64,000 bases of DNA from Lachnospiraceae bacterium C6A11. GTDB lineage: Bacteria; Bacillota; Clostridia; Lachnospirales; Lachnospiraceae. Positions within the stretch are counted from its first letter, which is position 1; each line of letters starts with the position of its first letter. Under the pieces are notes generated by a model. It ran no database searches. It was not told the DNA's origin and worked only from the letters and a program-made list of their open reading frames with translations. Positions 1 through 9,160 of the stretch are shown here, piece after piece. The translations under genes were made by a program, and so were the position numbers. Where the stretch lies: assembly GCA_000702245.1 (NCBI GenBank), contig JNKY01000014.1, forward strand, positions 124,001 through 188,000. Direction: 5' to 3'.

Positions 1-361
1 TAACACTGCTGCCGTCGGTCTTAATGAGCGCAAGAAGAATATGCTCGGTACCGCATTTCAGAGCCCGGAGAGCATAAGCCTCCTTGGCAGCGTTATCAAG
101 CACCTCTCGTGCCTTGCCGGAATATTCATTATCTCCCGAATTGAGAAGATCATTTTTTATATCATGCGTTTCCGATACTATGTCGTATAACAGCTTCTCA
201 TCCACCTGATTTTTCTCAAGGATCTTGTACGCCGTACCCGTTCTCGAGGTATAGAGACCGTAAAGTATGTGCGCAGTCTCTACTATTCCGCCGAACTTTG
301 CTGCGACTACATGTGCCTGATTTAAAGAAGCCTCGGCCGCATTTGTGTATTCGTAATTCAA
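1..361 (-). CDS. clpC: ClpC-like Clp ATPase, N-terminal part (cut by window edge)
   Basis: About 120 residues are visible, opening with a TTG (359-361) that follows a GGAGG site, and the frame runs off the left edge without a stop. The visible part holds two repeats of the Clp N-terminal domain: one around AHILYGLYTSRTG and one around YSGKAREVLDNAAKEA followed by CGTEHILLALIK. The second closely matches the GTEHILLGL signature of ClpC/ClpA proteins. Such proteins are hexameric AAA+ unfoldases that feed substrates to ClpP in the cytoplasm. The ATPase modules lie outside the window, so ClpC rather than ClpB or an orphan N-domain protein is inference. It starts 42 bp after purD on the same strand and may be cotranscribed with it. 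Confidence 0.72.
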   Translation of the reverse strand, partial: MNYEYTNAAEASLNQAHVVAAKFGGIVETAHILYGLYTSRTGTAYKILEKNQVDEKLLYDIVSETHDIKNDLLNSGDNEYSGKAREVLDNAAKEAYALRALKCGTEHILLALIKTDGSSV

Positions 362-403
362 GAGTTTTACCTCCGTGAAAAAACTACTGCTGCTGAGCCA
401 CTA

Positions 404-1675
404 TTATGCCTCGTCGATAGCCTTGCCGATGTCGTGTCTCATATATTTATTCTCAAAGCTTACCCACTCAGTAGCCTTGTAAGCATTTGCTCTGGCTGTG
501 CGAAGGTCCGGTCCCAGAGCTGTGATACCGATAACTCTACCACCGTTTGTTACGACCTTGCCATCCTTAAACTTTGTTCCTGAATGGAATGCAAAATATC
601 CGTCCTTATCCTTGAAGTTCTCAAGTCCTTCCATAGGGAAGCCCTTCTCGTAAGCAACAGGATAACCGTCAGATGCAAGCATAACGCAAACTGCTGCATT
701 GTCCTCAAACTGAAGATCGATCTGGTCAAGAGTACCGTCTGCACAGGCCTCCATAACATCTATGATATCGTTCTTCATACGTGGGATAACAACCTGCGCT
801 TCAGGATCACCGAAACGTGCGTTGTATTCAAGCACCTTTGGTCCGTTTGGTGTGAGCATAAGTCCACAGAAAAGAACTCCCTTGAACTCTCTGCCCTCAG
901 CCTTCATAGCGTCGATAGTTGGCTGATAGATATTCTTCATACAGAAATCAGCAACCTCGTCTGTATAGAATGGGCTCGGTGAAAATGTACCCATACCACC
1001 TGTATTTAAGCCTGTATCATTGTCGCCTGCTCTCTTATGATCCTGAGCAGAAGTCATAGGCTTGATAGTCTTGCCATCGCTGTAGCAGAGAACAGAAACC
1101 TCACGGCCTGTCATGAACTCTTCAACTACCATTATGTTTCCGGCGCTTCCGAACTTCTTATCCTGCATGATCTCCTTAACACCGGCCTTAGCCTCTTCAA
1201 GTGTATTGCAGATGAGAACACCCTTGCCGAGTGCAAGTCCGTCAGCCTTGAGAACTATAGGCATAGATGCCGTCTCAAGATATTCGATCGCCTTATCAGC
1301 ATCATCGAAGGTCTCGTAAGCTGCTGAAGGGATGTTGTATTTCTTCATAAGGTCCTTAGAAAATGCCTTTGAAGCCTCGATGATGGCTGCATTCTTTCTA
1401 GGTCCGAAGGTCTTGATACCTGCATCAAGAAATACATCTGCGATGCCTGCTGCAAGAGGATCATCAGGGGCAACTATTACGAAGTCAACCTCCTTCTCCT
1501 TTGCGAAAGCGAGAAGCTTCTCGCCATCCATTACAGAAATATCAGCACACTCTGCGTATTCGGCAATACCGGCATTTCCCGGTGCCGCATATATCTTTTC
1601 TACTCTTGGGCTCTTTGCAACTGCCCATGTTATGGCGTGCTCGCGTCCGCCGCCACCTACTATAAGTACTACCAT
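404..1675 (-). CDS. purD: Phosphoribosylamine--glycine ligase (GARS)
   Basis: PurD ligates glycine to 5-phosphoribosylamine with ATP, the second step of purine synthesis. The 423 residues fit the family length. The N-terminal GGGGREH (residues 7-13), the ATP-grasp loop KADGLALGKGV (about 143-153), the stretch QDHKRAGDNDTG leading into GGMGTFSP, and NARFGDPE (about 285-292, metal and ATP binding) are all present. The ATG at 1675 follows AGGAG. It lies 17 bp downstream of purN and is the third gene of a purM-purN-purD run. The cytoplasmic role is firm. No truncation or missing motif was seen. Confidence 0.97.
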   Translation of the reverse strand: MVVLIVGGGGREHAITWAVAKSPRVEKIYAAPGNAGIAEYAECADISVMDGEKLLAFAKEKEVDFVIVAPDDPLAAGIADVFLDAGIKTFGPRKNAAIIEASKAFSKDLMKKYNIPSAAYETFDDADKAIEYLETASMPIVLKADGLALGKGVLICNTLEEAKAGVKEIMQDKKFGSAGNIMVVEEFMTGREVSVLCYSDGKTIKPMTSAQDHKRAGDNDTGLNTGGMGTFSPSPFYTDEVADFCMKNIYQPTIDAMKAEGREFKGVLFCGLMLTPNGPKVLEYNARFGDPEAQVVIPRMKNDIIDVMEACADGTLDQIDLQFEDNAAVCVMLASDGYPVAYEKGFPMEGLENFKDKDGYFAFHSGTKFKDGKVVTNGGRVIGITALGPDLRTARANAYKATEWVSFENKYMRHDIGKAIDEA

Positions 1676-1692
1676 TTCTTTCGTTCTCCTAT

Positions 1693-2292
1693 TTATTTAA
1701 CAATAGTTCCATTCGCAATCATGTTTATAGCTTCCGGAAGGATCTTCCACTCTGCCTGCTCCATTACGCGCTTCTGAAGGACTTCCGGGGTGTCGCCGGG
1801 AAGAACCTCAACAGCCTTCTGGAGGATGATCGGACCGGTATCTGTTCCCTTATCTACAAAGTGAACTGTTGCACCCGTAAGCTTCACGCCTCTCTTAAGA
1901 GCAGCCTCATGAACCTTAAGTCCGTAATATCCTGTTCCACAGAAGGAAGGTATAAGTGACGGATGGATATTTATGATCTTATTCTCGTATTTATCAATCA
2001 TTGCAGGAGGTATAACAACCAGGAAGCCTGCAAGAACGATCAGGTCAGGGCTGAAGCTGTCAACCTTCTCGAGAAGTGCCTTATTAAACTCGTCTCTCGT
2101 TGCAAAATCCTTAGGAGAAACAACCGCATTTGGGATGCCCGCCTTCTCGGCTCTCTCCAGGGAAAATACATTGTAATTATTACTGATAACGCCCACTACC
2201 TCGGCATTTTTAACTGTTCCGTCGGCTATACGATCGATGATCGCCTGAAGATTGGTTCCGCCGCCGGAAACCAGAGCTACTACTCTTAGCAT
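1693..2292 (-). CDS. purN: Phosphoribosylglycinamide formyltransferase
   Basis: PurN transfers a formyl group from 10-formyltetrahydrofolate to GAR, the step after PurD. SGGGTN (residues 9-14) is the phosphate-binding loop. The catalytic set is intact: Asn108 and His110 in NIHPSLIP and Asp151 in the segment [10 protein letters not shown]. Length (199 aa) is typical. The start codon overlaps the purM stop (frames share 2286-2292), so translation is probably coupled. It belongs to the same transcript as purM and purD. Confidence 0.97.
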   Translation of the reverse strand: MLRVVALVSGGGTNLQAIIDRIADGTVKNAEVVGVISNNYNVFSLERAEKAGIPNAVVSPKDFATRDEFNKALLEKVDSFSPDLIVLAGFLVVIPPAMIDKYENKIINIHPSLIPSFCGTGYYGLKVHEAALKRGVKLTGATVHFVDKGTDTGPIILQKAVEVLPGDTPEVLQKRVMEQAEWKILPEAINMIANGTIVK

Positions 2293-3311
2293 AACTCTAC
2301 TCCTTTTTCTCCTGCCTTAACTTCACCGATAACATAAGCTGTATCACCGGTAGATGAAAGTGCCTCGAGAACCTTATCCTTATCTGCTGGATCGATGGCA
2401 AGCACCATTCCGATACCCATATTGAAGGTATTGTACATCATCTTCTCTTCGATATCTCCTGTCTTCTGGAGAAGCTTGAAGATTGCAGGAACCTCGTATG
2501 AATCCTTCTTTACAACTGCCTTTACGCCGTCAGGAAGCATACGTGGGATATTCTCATAGAAACCGCCGCCTGTGATGTGGCTGCAGCCCTTAACCGTAAC
2601 TCCTGCTGCCTTAACAGCCTTAAGAGCCTTAACATATATTCTTGTAGGCGCGATAAGTGCCTCGCCAAGTGTCTTGCCGAGTTCATCATAATATGTATCA
2701 AGAGACTCCTTAGTCATCTCAAATACCTTTCTAACAAGTGAGAAGCCGTTGCTGTGAACGCCTGTTGAAGCGATACCGATCAGCATGTCGCCATCCTTGA
2801 TATTTTCACCTGTGATCATATCCTTTCTGTCAACAACGCCTACAGCAAAGCCTGCAAGGTCGTATTCATCCTCAGGCATAAGTCCCGGATGCTCAGCAGT
2901 CTCACCGCCAACAAGAGCAGCCTCTGACTGTCTGCAGCCCTCTGCAACGCCACCAACTATTGCAGCAATCTTCTCAGGATAGTTCTTGCCACAAGCTATA
3001 TAATCGAGGAAGAAAAGCGGCTCTCCGCCCGAACATGCAATATCATTAACGCACATGGCAACAGCATCGATACCGATAGTATCATGCTTGTCCATGAGAA
3101 ATGCCAGCTTAACCTTTGTTCCGCATCCATCAGTACCTGAAAGCAGTACAGGATCCTCCATCTCCTTGATCTTTGCGAGACTGAAAGCACCTGCAAATCC
3201 GCCTATTCCGCCCAGAACCTCCGGACGTACCGTACTCTTTACGGCATCCTTCATAAGCTCTACCGATCTGTAGCCTGCTTCAATATCAACTCCGGCATTC
3301 TTGTAATCCAT
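2286..3311 (-). CDS. purM: Phosphoribosylformylglycinamidine cyclo-ligase (AIR synthetase)
   Basis: PurM closes the imidazole ring of FGAM using ATP to give AIR. The ATG at 3311 follows GGAGGAAGAATAAG. The open frame extends further upstream, but that stretch is AT-rich, non-homologous and contains the promoter, so it is not coding. The 341-aa product begins [10 protein letters not shown]. It has [12 protein letters not shown] (about 59-70), the [18 protein letters not shown] block (about 89-106), GGETAEHPG and the [13 protein letters not shown] motif of AIR synthetases. It is the first gene of purM-purN-purD. Confidence 0.96.
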   Translation of the reverse strand: MDYKNAGVDIEAGYRSVELMKDAVKSTVRPEVLGGIGGFAGAFSLAKIKEMEDPVLLSGTDGCGTKVKLAFLMDKHDTIGIDAVAMCVNDIACSGGEPLFFLDYIACGKNYPEKIAAIVGGVAEGCRQSEAALVGGETAEHPGLMPEDEYDLAGFAVGVVDRKDMITGENIKDGDMLIGIASTGVHSNGFSLVRKVFEMTKESLDTYYDELGKTLGEALIAPTRIYVKALKAVKAAGVTVKGCSHITGGGFYENIPRMLPDGVKAVVKKDSYEVPAIFKLLQKTGDIEEKMMYNTFNMGIGMVLAIDPADKDKVLEALSSTGDTAYVIGEVKAGEKGVELC

Positions 3312-3383
3312 CTTATTCTTCCTCCTAAGCAGTTCTGTTAAACTCTTGTCATCCTCGGATGACCTATTAATAATTCCACAAGT

Positions 3384-3412
3384 ATTATAGAGTAAATACC
3401 CTGTTTTGTAAA
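3384..3412 (-). promoter_or_regulatory. Promoter of purM-purN-purD
   Basis: TTTACA (3407-3412), exactly 17 bp, then TATAAT (3384-3389), reading on the minus strand. Transcription would begin near 3377, about 66 nt before the purM ATG. No purine riboswitch aptamer could be recognised in that leader. Confidence 0.75.
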
Positions 3413-3467
3413 CCGAAAACCTACGCTTTAATATTTGTGAATTTACTGTAAACATATTATTATTCAC

Positions 3468-3496
3468 TTGTTTATTATGCTGTATCATGATAGAAT
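3468..3496 (+). promoter_or_regulatory. Promoter of the LacI-type/GGDEF gene
   Basis: TTGTTT (3468-3473), 17 bp, TAGAAT (3491-3496), lying 45 bp before the GTG start of the plus-strand gene. It is divergent from the purM promoter. Confidence 0.5.
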
Positions 3497-3540
3497 TTTT
3501 CTGGAGATTTTGTTGATAATACACATGGGGGGGTATTCCA

Positions 3541-5850
3541 GTGAAAAAGCGCCGACCTACTATAGGTTTCTTTACATGTCATCTCGATAACAGCTATGCT
3601 ATCGAAATCTGCAAGGGTGTTATGTATGCCGCTAAAGAAGCGGATATCAACCTTGTCATATTTCCCGGTATGTTTCTCAACGCAACATATAACGATCCGG
3701 TAAATGCCCGTTTTGATTATCAGTACAACTCTATATTTTATTATGCAACTCCCGAGACTCTCGATGCTATCATTGTGTCGATAGGTTCGATCGGAAGCTT
3801 TCTTTCGGTGCAGGATAAGAAGGCATTTCTTGACCATTTCAAGGTGCCTGTGCTGACTCTCGAGATTGAGGTTCCGGGCTATCCATGCCTCTATACCGAA
3901 AGCTCTACAGGCATGCGCGAGGTTGTCGAGCACATCATCAATGGTCATAAAAAGACCAAAATCGGTTTCGTCAGCGGGCGTCTTGAGAACGCCGATGCCA
4001 AAGAACGTTTTGATGTTTACAAGCAGGTTCTCGCCGAGAATAATATACCATATAATGAGAAGCTCGTGGCTTATGGTGATTTTTCGGAATTCACTGAGGG
4101 CATCGTAGATAAGCTCCTCGATGACAACCCGGACATAGAAGCTATTGTATTTGCAAATGACCAGATGGCCATCGGTGGCTACAAGGCTATCAACAAAAGA
4201 GGTCTGGAGATAGGCAAGGATATCCTTGTTACGGGCTTTGATAATTCTATCATTTCCCTCAGCCAGTTCCCTCCTCTCACGACGGTAGACAACAACCTTA
4301 TGGATCTCGGCTACCATTCGATCTACCAGTCGCTTGAGCTTCTGAATACAGGCAAGACCAGCAAGAGCGTACTTCATTCGCAGTATATTCCAAGACAGTC
4401 ATGCCCTGCAGATCCCCTTGCCGAAAAAAACTTTATAGAGAATATAAATACAGTTATTTCCGATATAGACAGCGTGTCGCTTCTCAACTGCTTCAAGGAT
4501 TTCTACATGAAGGAGCATCTTGATTCCTTCTTTGCGGATAAGCTCTTTGAGCGCCTTGATCCGTTCTTCCTGATGTTTGCCGAGATTGCGACCGGACAAT
4601 ATGAAAAATACAGTGCCGATGATGTTATCAGTCTGCTTAACAAGCTGTACAAGGATCCGATAATACAGCATTATTTTTCACACACAAGAATGACAAATGC
4701 TATCGCCAAGCTTTCAGAATGTCTGATCCTGCTTAAGCTGGATGAACATATCAAGACTCTGCTTTCCGAATTCTTCACGGTAGCTGTTCTTCAGCTTTCA
4801 TATAACCTTGGCAGAAGCAATTACGATGAGATGAATGCACGTAAGAAGAGCATCTGGGATTCCGAGAATATCACAAAGGATACTCTCATATCCAGCGGCA
4901 ACGAAAACCAGTGCTTCTATCTCATACTCGATAAGCTTAATCAGAAGGGCTTCACAAGCTCATACATATATCTTTATGACAAGGATCCGGCCCGCCAGCT
5001 TTCAGACGGCTTCTGGACAACACCGGAAAATATAATATTTGAAGCATGCTCATTTAACGGTAATATCCACACCTTCGGGCATGATAACCTCATTGAAACC
5101 TCAAAGATCTTTAATAACGATTTTACCGAGCAGGAAAAGCGTTCAACGCTTGTAATCACTCCTATTTTTACAAACGAGGAACAGCACGGTCTCTTCGTCT
5201 GCGACGCGGATCTTGATACCTTCGGACATGTTTATTCAAGCTGCTTGCAGCTCGGAACCTCGCTCAAGTTCATCTCTCTTATCAAACAGCAGCATGCAAT
5301 CCAGAGCAGACTTGAAGCTACCATGAACGAGATAAGTATCAAGAATGACCTTTTAAATACACTTTATATAACCGACGAGCTGACCAAGCTATATAACAGA
5401 CACGGTTTCTTCGATGCAACGCAGGAAAGCCTTGCAAATCCTTATCATTCAGGGCACAGGGCACTCTTCGCTTACATCGATATGGATAATCTGAAGCAAG
5501 TGAATGATATCTTTGGACATAAGGAGGGTGACTTTGCGCTTAAGAGTATCGCCGATACTCTCCGTGCAAGCTTCCCGACAGATTCGATAATCGCCCGTTT
5601 CGGCGGTGATGAGTTCGTTGCCTTCAGTATGGATGTGGACGAGGACAGTATCAACCGCATCACAAGGAATCTTGAGGACAACTCGCAGATAGTTAACGAT
5701 ACCTGTGAGAAGCCTTATTACATTGAGATCAGTTATGGTTTCACGGACTTTATCAGTCGGCCGGATCTTAGGCTGGAGGACGTGATGATCAAAGCTGACG
5801 AGGCTTTGTACGTTAATAAACGCTACAAACGTAAGTCGGTACAAAAGTAA
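3541..5850 (+). CDS. LacI-type ligand-binding domain fused to a GGDEF diguanylate cyclase
   Basis: The first roughly 280 residues match the periplasmic-binding fold of LacI-family regulators ([58 protein letters not shown]), but there is no helix-turn-helix ahead of them and no signal peptide. A middle region of about 300 residues may include a GAF-like fold (the stretch around [12 protein letters not shown]). The C-terminus is a GGDEF domain ([35 protein letters not shown] near residue 688), predicted to make c-di-GMP from GTP. The product-inhibition RxxD site is absent (PTDS instead). The start is GTG after a G-run (3527-3533). The next upstream ATG is out of frame. The likely job is a cytoplasmic sensor of a sugar-like ligand. 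The ligand is unknown. Confidence 0.88.
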   Translation: MKKRRPTIGFFTCHLDNSYAIEICKGVMYAAKEADINLVIFPGMFLNATYNDPVNARFDYQYNSIFYYATPETLDAIIVSIGSIGSFLSVQDKKAFLDHFKVPVLTLEIEVPGYPCLYTESSTGMREVVEHIINGHKKTKIGFVSGRLENADAKERFDVYKQVLAENNIPYNEKLVAYGDFSEFTEGIVDKLLDDNPDIEAIVFANDQMAIGGYKAINKRGLEIGKDILVTGFDNSIISLSQFPPLTTVDNNLMDLGYHSIYQSLELLNTGKTSKSVLHSQYIPRQSCPADPLAEKNFIENINTVISDIDSVSLLNCFKDFYMKEHLDSFFADKLFERLDPFFLMFAEIATGQYEKYSADDVISLLNKLYKDPIIQHYFSHTRMTNAIAKLSECLILLKLDEHIKTLLSEFFTVAVLQLSYNLGRSNYDEMNARKKSIWDSENITKDTLISSGNENQCFYLILDKLNQKGFTSSYIYLYDKDPARQLSDGFWTTPENIIFEACSFNGNIHTFGHDNLIETSKIFNNDFTEQEKRSTLVITPIFTNEEQHGLFVCDADLDTFGHVYSSCLQLGTSLKFISLIKQQHAIQSRLEATMNEISIKNDLLNTLYITDELTKLYNRHGFFDATQESLANPYHSGHRALFAYIDMDNLKQVNDIFGHKEGDFALKSIADTLRASFPTDSIIARFGGDEFVAFSMDVDEDSINRITRNLEDNSQIVNDTCEKPYYIEISYGFTDFISRPDLRLEDVMIKADEALYVNKRYKRKSVQK

Positions 5851-5862
5851 AACGAACGGAAT

Positions 5863-5920
5863 AAAAAAGGACACCCCCTTCAGTTGTAGCAAAATACGCC
5901 TTCAGGGGGTGTCCTTTTTT
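5863..5920. terminator. Bidirectional rho-independent terminator
   Basis: A 17-bp arm (5863-5879) pairs with 5904-5920. The stem core GGACACCCCCT/AGGGGGTGTCC is flanked by A6 and T6, so it can stop both the plus-strand GGDEF gene and the convergent metF. Confidence 0.93.
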
Positions 5921-5959
5921 ATTCCTGTTTATCAAACAATCGCCGATTTTTCTCAGCGT

Positions 5960-6811
5960 TTATACGACAGCCTCGTAGATTTCGCGGGTGACGTCGGATT
6001 TGTTCATGCAATAGATGTGGATGCCGTCGACGCCGTGATTGATGAGATCTTCAACCTGGTTGATGGCATATTCGATACCGGCCTTTCTGAGAGACTCAGG
6101 GTCGTCAGAATATCTGGCGATCATGTTACTGAGCTTTGTAGGTACTGATGAACCGGAAAGGGATACGCTGGTTCCAAGCTGCTTTGAAGCAGTTATCGGC
6201 ATGATTCCTGCGTGAATGACAGCCTTTACACCGGCTGCATCAAGTCTTTCAAGGAATCTGTAATATTTATCATTATCGAAGAACATCTGGGATATGAGAT
6301 CGTCTGCGCCAAGGTCAACCTTATGCTTCAGGAATCTGATATCCTCTTCTACGGAAGTTGCTTCCGGATGCTTTTCAGGATAGCAGGCAGCTGCGATGCG
6401 GAAGAAATCATCCTTATTTATCTCCTCGATAAGGTCAGACGCATGCTTGTAGAACCTTCCCTTAAACTGCTCTTCCGTCATATCTCTCGGCTTGTCACCG
6501 CGAAGAGCAAGTATCCTGTTAACATTCTTTTTCTTAAGCTCTGCCATAAGGTCTGCCAGCTTTTCAGGTGTAACACCCGCAGCTGTAACGTGCGCAAGCG
6601 CCTGAACCTCGCAGATATTTTCGATGTATGAAGCTATAGTTGAAGTCCTCTTACTATTGCTTCCGCCTGCGCCGTAGGTAACGCTTATAAAGTCCGGGCT
6701 AAGGAGCTTCAGTTCATCGAGAGTCTTATAGATCTCATACATATCTTCATTTCTCTTTGGAGGAAATACCTCGCAAGAGAACTCTATTTTCTTACCATTC
6801 TTTTCTATCAT
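5960..6811 (-). CDS. metF: Methylenetetrahydrofolate reductase
   Basis: MetF reduces 5,10-methylene-THF to 5-methyl-THF for methionine synthesis, using FAD. The family core is clear: FSCEVFPPKR near the N-terminus, FISVTYGAGGS, ALAHVTAAGVT, RILALRGDKP, the block with EKHPEA, and HAGIMPIT. I chose the ATG at 6811 because AGGGG lies 8 nt upstream. An ATG at 6838 in the same frame has no ribosome site and sits almost at the predicted transcription start. The product has about 283 residues, near the usual length. It is a single gene convergent with the GGDEF gene. No SAM riboswitch was recognised upstream. Confidence 0.95.
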   Translation of the reverse strand: MIEKNGKKIEFSCEVFPPKRNEDMYEIYKTLDELKLLSPDFISVTYGAGGSNSKRTSTIASYIENICEVQALAHVTAAGVTPEKLADLMAELKKKNVNRILALRGDKPRDMTEEQFKGRFYKHASDLIEEINKDDFFRIAAACYPEKHPEATSVEEDIRFLKHKVDLGADDLISQMFFDNDKYYRFLERLDAAGVKAVIHAGIMPITASKQLGTSVSLSGSSVPTKLSNMIARYSDDPESLRKAGIEYAINQVEDLINHGVDGIHIYCMNKSDVTREIYEAVV

Positions 6812-6848
6812 TTCTATGTCCCCTGTAGCTTTTTTCATTAATGGTGCT

Positions 6849-6877
6849 AATTATACACTATATGATCAAATATGTGT
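6849..6877 (-). promoter_or_regulatory. Likely metF promoter
   Basis: TACACA (6872-6877), 17 bp, TATAAT (6849-6854) on the minus strand, about 38 bp before the chosen metF start. The -35 box matches consensus at 4 of 6 positions. Confidence 0.5.
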
Positions 6878-6960
6878 ACCCAAAAACCGTCATAGTATCA
6901 TATAATAATTATATGGATAACGATAGAAAAAAACTATAATACCATACTATTATCAACCGA

Positions 6961-7383
6961 TCACTCATCCTTCACAACTACACTCTCAAGAACGGCGTAG
7001 AGCTCCGGGAAGTTTCTCTTCATATTCATCGGTCTGAACTCAGTGTCAACAAATGCATGGCTGGACGTAGCTTCACATCTGATTTCGCCGCTCTTCTCAT
7101 CTCTGATCTCGTAAGTAAGCGAGAATCTTACCGGTGTAAGCTTCGTTATCTTCGGTGTGATCACGATAGTATCGCCGTAGTGAACCGCATAGACGTATTT
7201 GCAGCTTATATCAAGCACAGGGATGATGATTCCCTTCTCCTCCATGGCAGCATAATCAAGTCCCACCTGATCCATAAGGTCAAGTCTCGCTTCCTCCATG
7301 AATCTGACATAATTTGAATGATGAACGACCTGCATCTGGTCGGTCTCATAATAATTAATTCTTCTCGTGTACGGTTTTAGCAT
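6961..7383 (-). CDS. Acyl-CoA thioesterase, 4HBT/YbgC-type hotdog protein
   Basis: This 140-aa protein has the hotdog thioesterase signature: YYETDQMQVVHHSNYVRFMEEAR (residues 11-33), whose Asp in TDQM is the expected catalytic residue, followed by the VHYGDTIVI strand. Such enzymes hydrolyse acyl-CoA or acyl-ACP thioesters in the cytoplasm. The substrate cannot be told from sequence. Its start overlaps the end of the upstream coiled-coil gene by 29 bp, so the two are translationally coupled. The glycosyltransferase is first in the same operon. Confidence 0.85.
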   Translation of the reverse strand: MLKPYTRRINYYETDQMQVVHHSNYVRFMEEARLDLMDQVGLDYAAMEEKGIIIPVLDISCKYVYAVHYGDTIVITPKITKLTPVRFSLTYEIRDEKSGEIRCEATSSHAFVDTEFRPMNMKRNFPELYAVLESVVVKDE

Positions 7384-8212
7384 TTTTATCTACCCTCTTC
7401 GCCTTTATCTGCCTGATATCATCGGCCTCTTCACGCTTTATCTGTATCTTCTTCTGAGTCCTGTCAGGGTTGATGACCGGCTTCTCCTTCTCCTCTTCCT
7501 TGAAGGCCGTATCATCATCGAATCTGATCTGGAACTGTGTAAGAGCCTCCTGCTCCTTCGACTTCTGCTTAGCCTTCTCAACGTATATCTCGTTTGAAAG
7601 CAGCTGGCTCAGCTCAAGTATCTGACTGTATCTGTCATTCTTGCTGAGTTCGGACAGATTGCTCACCAGCTCATTCTTATTATCGGAAATATTCTGCAGC
7701 TTCTCCTTCAGAACATGAGTCGTCTTCAGATATTCCAGCTCGATCTGCTCATAGGCATTCTTTATAAGCTGATCAACCTCCGTCAGCATCTCGTCTGTGT
7801 AAATAAGTGATGCAGCGTAAATATCATTTGCCGTGCGAAGTGCGTTCTTCTCATCCTTCGTAAGATCGCTTGCCTTGAACGGAAGCACCTCGTCCTTACG
7901 TCTCTTGGAAACCCTTATGCGGCTTGCATTTTTCTCAGCCTCATAGATAATAGCCTCTGCCTTCTCCTCAGCTTCTCTGATTATGGCAGCCCTCTTATCA
8001 TTTATCTCTCTATAGGTTCTGAGCTCAGTCTTCAGCATCATCTCCAGACTGGTCAGCTTGTCGATGTACTCATCTCTGTTTATAACAACCTTGCCCTGTG
8101 AAAGCGGCATGGTCTGGGCGCTCATAACATCCTTGATAAGCTCTTCAACAAGAGCCTCCGCCCTGCCTGTTTCGCGTTTTTCTATGTCAATTCTATTTTT
8201 GTCGTTATTCAT
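7355..8212 (-). CDS. Charged coiled-coil protein of unknown function
   Basis: 285 residues, strongly charged, with long helical heptad-like stretches (REINDKRAAIIREAEEKAEAI, about 70-90; LEYLKTTHVLKEKLQNIS, about 155-175) and a basic/acidic tail. There is no signal peptide or membrane segment. The helical middle recalls ATP-synthase subunit B/E-like or DivIVA-like coiled coils, but I see no diagnostic motif. The ATG at 8212 follows GGAGG. It lies between a glycosyltransferase gene and a thioesterase gene and near ftsZ, so a role in envelope growth is possible but is only inference. Confidence 0.7.
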   Translation of the reverse strand: MNNDKNRIDIEKRETGRAEALVEELIKDVMSAQTMPLSQGKVVINRDEYIDKLTSLEMMLKTELRTYREINDKRAAIIREAEEKAEAIIYEAEKNASRIRVSKRRKDEVLPFKASDLTKDEKNALRTANDIYAASLIYTDEMLTEVDQLIKNAYEQIELEYLKTTHVLKEKLQNISDNKNELVSNLSELSKNDRYSQILELSQLLSNEIYVEKAKQKSKEQEALTQFQIRFDDDTAFKEEEKEKPVINPDRTQKKIQIKREEADDIRQIKAKRVDKNAKTVHEKN

Positions 8213-8225
8213 AAATCCTCCGTGG

Positions 8226-9044
8226 TCACAGATATTTCTTCATTCCGTTAACCGTATAGCGGGCCATACAGCCCATACGCTTTATTAATCCGAACCCAGC
8301 TCTCTTGTAGGTTCTGTAGGTCATTGCAGCCGATCCAAGCTTGCTGCCCGAACGACTCGATCTGTAGGAACGGTAATTAAGAAGCGGCTCGTTTATTCCT
8401 GCCGCATATCCTCCGTCCTTAAAAAGCTCCAGCCAGCAGAGATAGTCCTCATGGATATTTCCGGATCTCATAGGGCAGCTCTCGGCTGTCTCACGCTTCA
8501 TCATGACTGATGAGCAGCTTATATAATTGCTTCTTAAAAGGTCACTGTAAACAACCTTCTGTGGCGCAGCTATCACTCTGTCGGTCTTCTCGCCGTCTTC
8601 CTTACAGAGCCTTCTCGCCGTAAATACAAGCTTCAGCTCCGTGTCATCCTTCTTCTCCTCAAAGAGCCTAAGTGAAGAAGAAAGCTTCTCCTTCTCCCAC
8701 CAGTCGTCCGCGTCAAGAAATGCAACAAACTCACCTCTTGCCGCACGTACTCCGAGATTCCTTGCGATCGCCGCGTCTATCTTTCTGTTCTTTTTAACTA
8801 TTCTGATCGGAAGAGCCTTGCCAAGTCCCTTCAGGCACTCCCTGTTAAGACTCATGGATGCATCAACAATAATGATCTCAATACTTCTTTTAGACCGGCA
8901 AGCCGCCTCAACATCTGTACTGTACGAAGCAGAATCCGCCTCACAACAAAAGCCGGCCTGTGCGATCACTGACTCAACCGCACACCTGATAGTCTTATCA
9001 TTATTGTAAAATGGGATTATTACACTTATGAGTATTTCTTCCAT
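8226..9044 (-). CDS. Family 2 glycosyltransferase
   Basis: The product starts MEEILISVIIPFYNNDKTI, the classic GT2 N-terminus, continues with RNLGVRAARGEFVAFLDADDWW (the DAD binds metal and the sugar nucleotide), and lacks membrane helices. It should transfer a sugar from a nucleotide donor to an unknown acceptor on the cytoplasmic face. I prefer the ATG at 9044, with AGGGG 7 nt ahead. An in-frame ATG at 9074 lies at the predicted transcription start. It is the first gene of an operon with the coiled-coil protein (13 bp gap) and the thioesterase. Confidence 0.88.
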   Translation of the reverse strand: MEEILISVIIPFYNNDKTIRCAVESVIAQAGFCCEADSASYSTDVEAACRSKRSIEIIIVDASMSLNRECLKGLGKALPIRIVKKNRKIDAAIARNLGVRAARGEFVAFLDADDWWEKEKLSSSLRLFEEKKDDTELKLVFTARRLCKEDGEKTDRVIAAPQKVVYSDLLRSNYISCSSVMMKRETAESCPMRSGNIHEDYLCWLELFKDGGYAAGINEPLLNYRSYRSSRSGSKLGSAAMTYRTYKRAGFGLIKRMGCMARYTVNGMKKYL

Positions 9045-9082
9045 ACCGGATCCCCTTCTCTCATCCATCTGCACCGTCGATG

Positions 9083-9091
9083 ATTATACCA
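9083..9091 (-). promoter_or_regulatory. Extended -10 promoter of the glycosyltransferase operon
   Basis: On the minus strand TGG precedes TATAAT (9083-9088), a perfect extended -10 element. No good -35 is visible. The site is just past the ftsZ terminator, which supports a new transcript starting near 9076. Confidence 0.5.
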
Positions 9092-9104
9092 TTTTCAACC
9101 GGGA

Positions 9105-9136
9105 AATAAAAGAGGGGACGCGATAATCACGTCCCC
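9105..9136 (-). terminator. Rho-independent terminator of ftsZ
   Basis: GGGGACG (9114-9120) pairs with CGTCCCC (9130-9136) around a 9-nt loop. On the minus strand it is followed by TCTTTTATTT. The plus-strand side also has a T-rich run. Confidence 0.88.
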
Positions 9137-9160
9137 ATTTTTATTATAGTTTTATTAATC

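Noticed and set aside
3313-3383. Purine riboswitch upstream of purM
   Set aside because: The leader is too short after the promoter and shows no paired loops of an aptamer.
3475-4377. Minus-strand frame of about 300 codons opposite the LacI-type/GGDEF gene
   Set aside because: No family motif and no ribosome site, and the plus strand has a coherent LacI-type fold.
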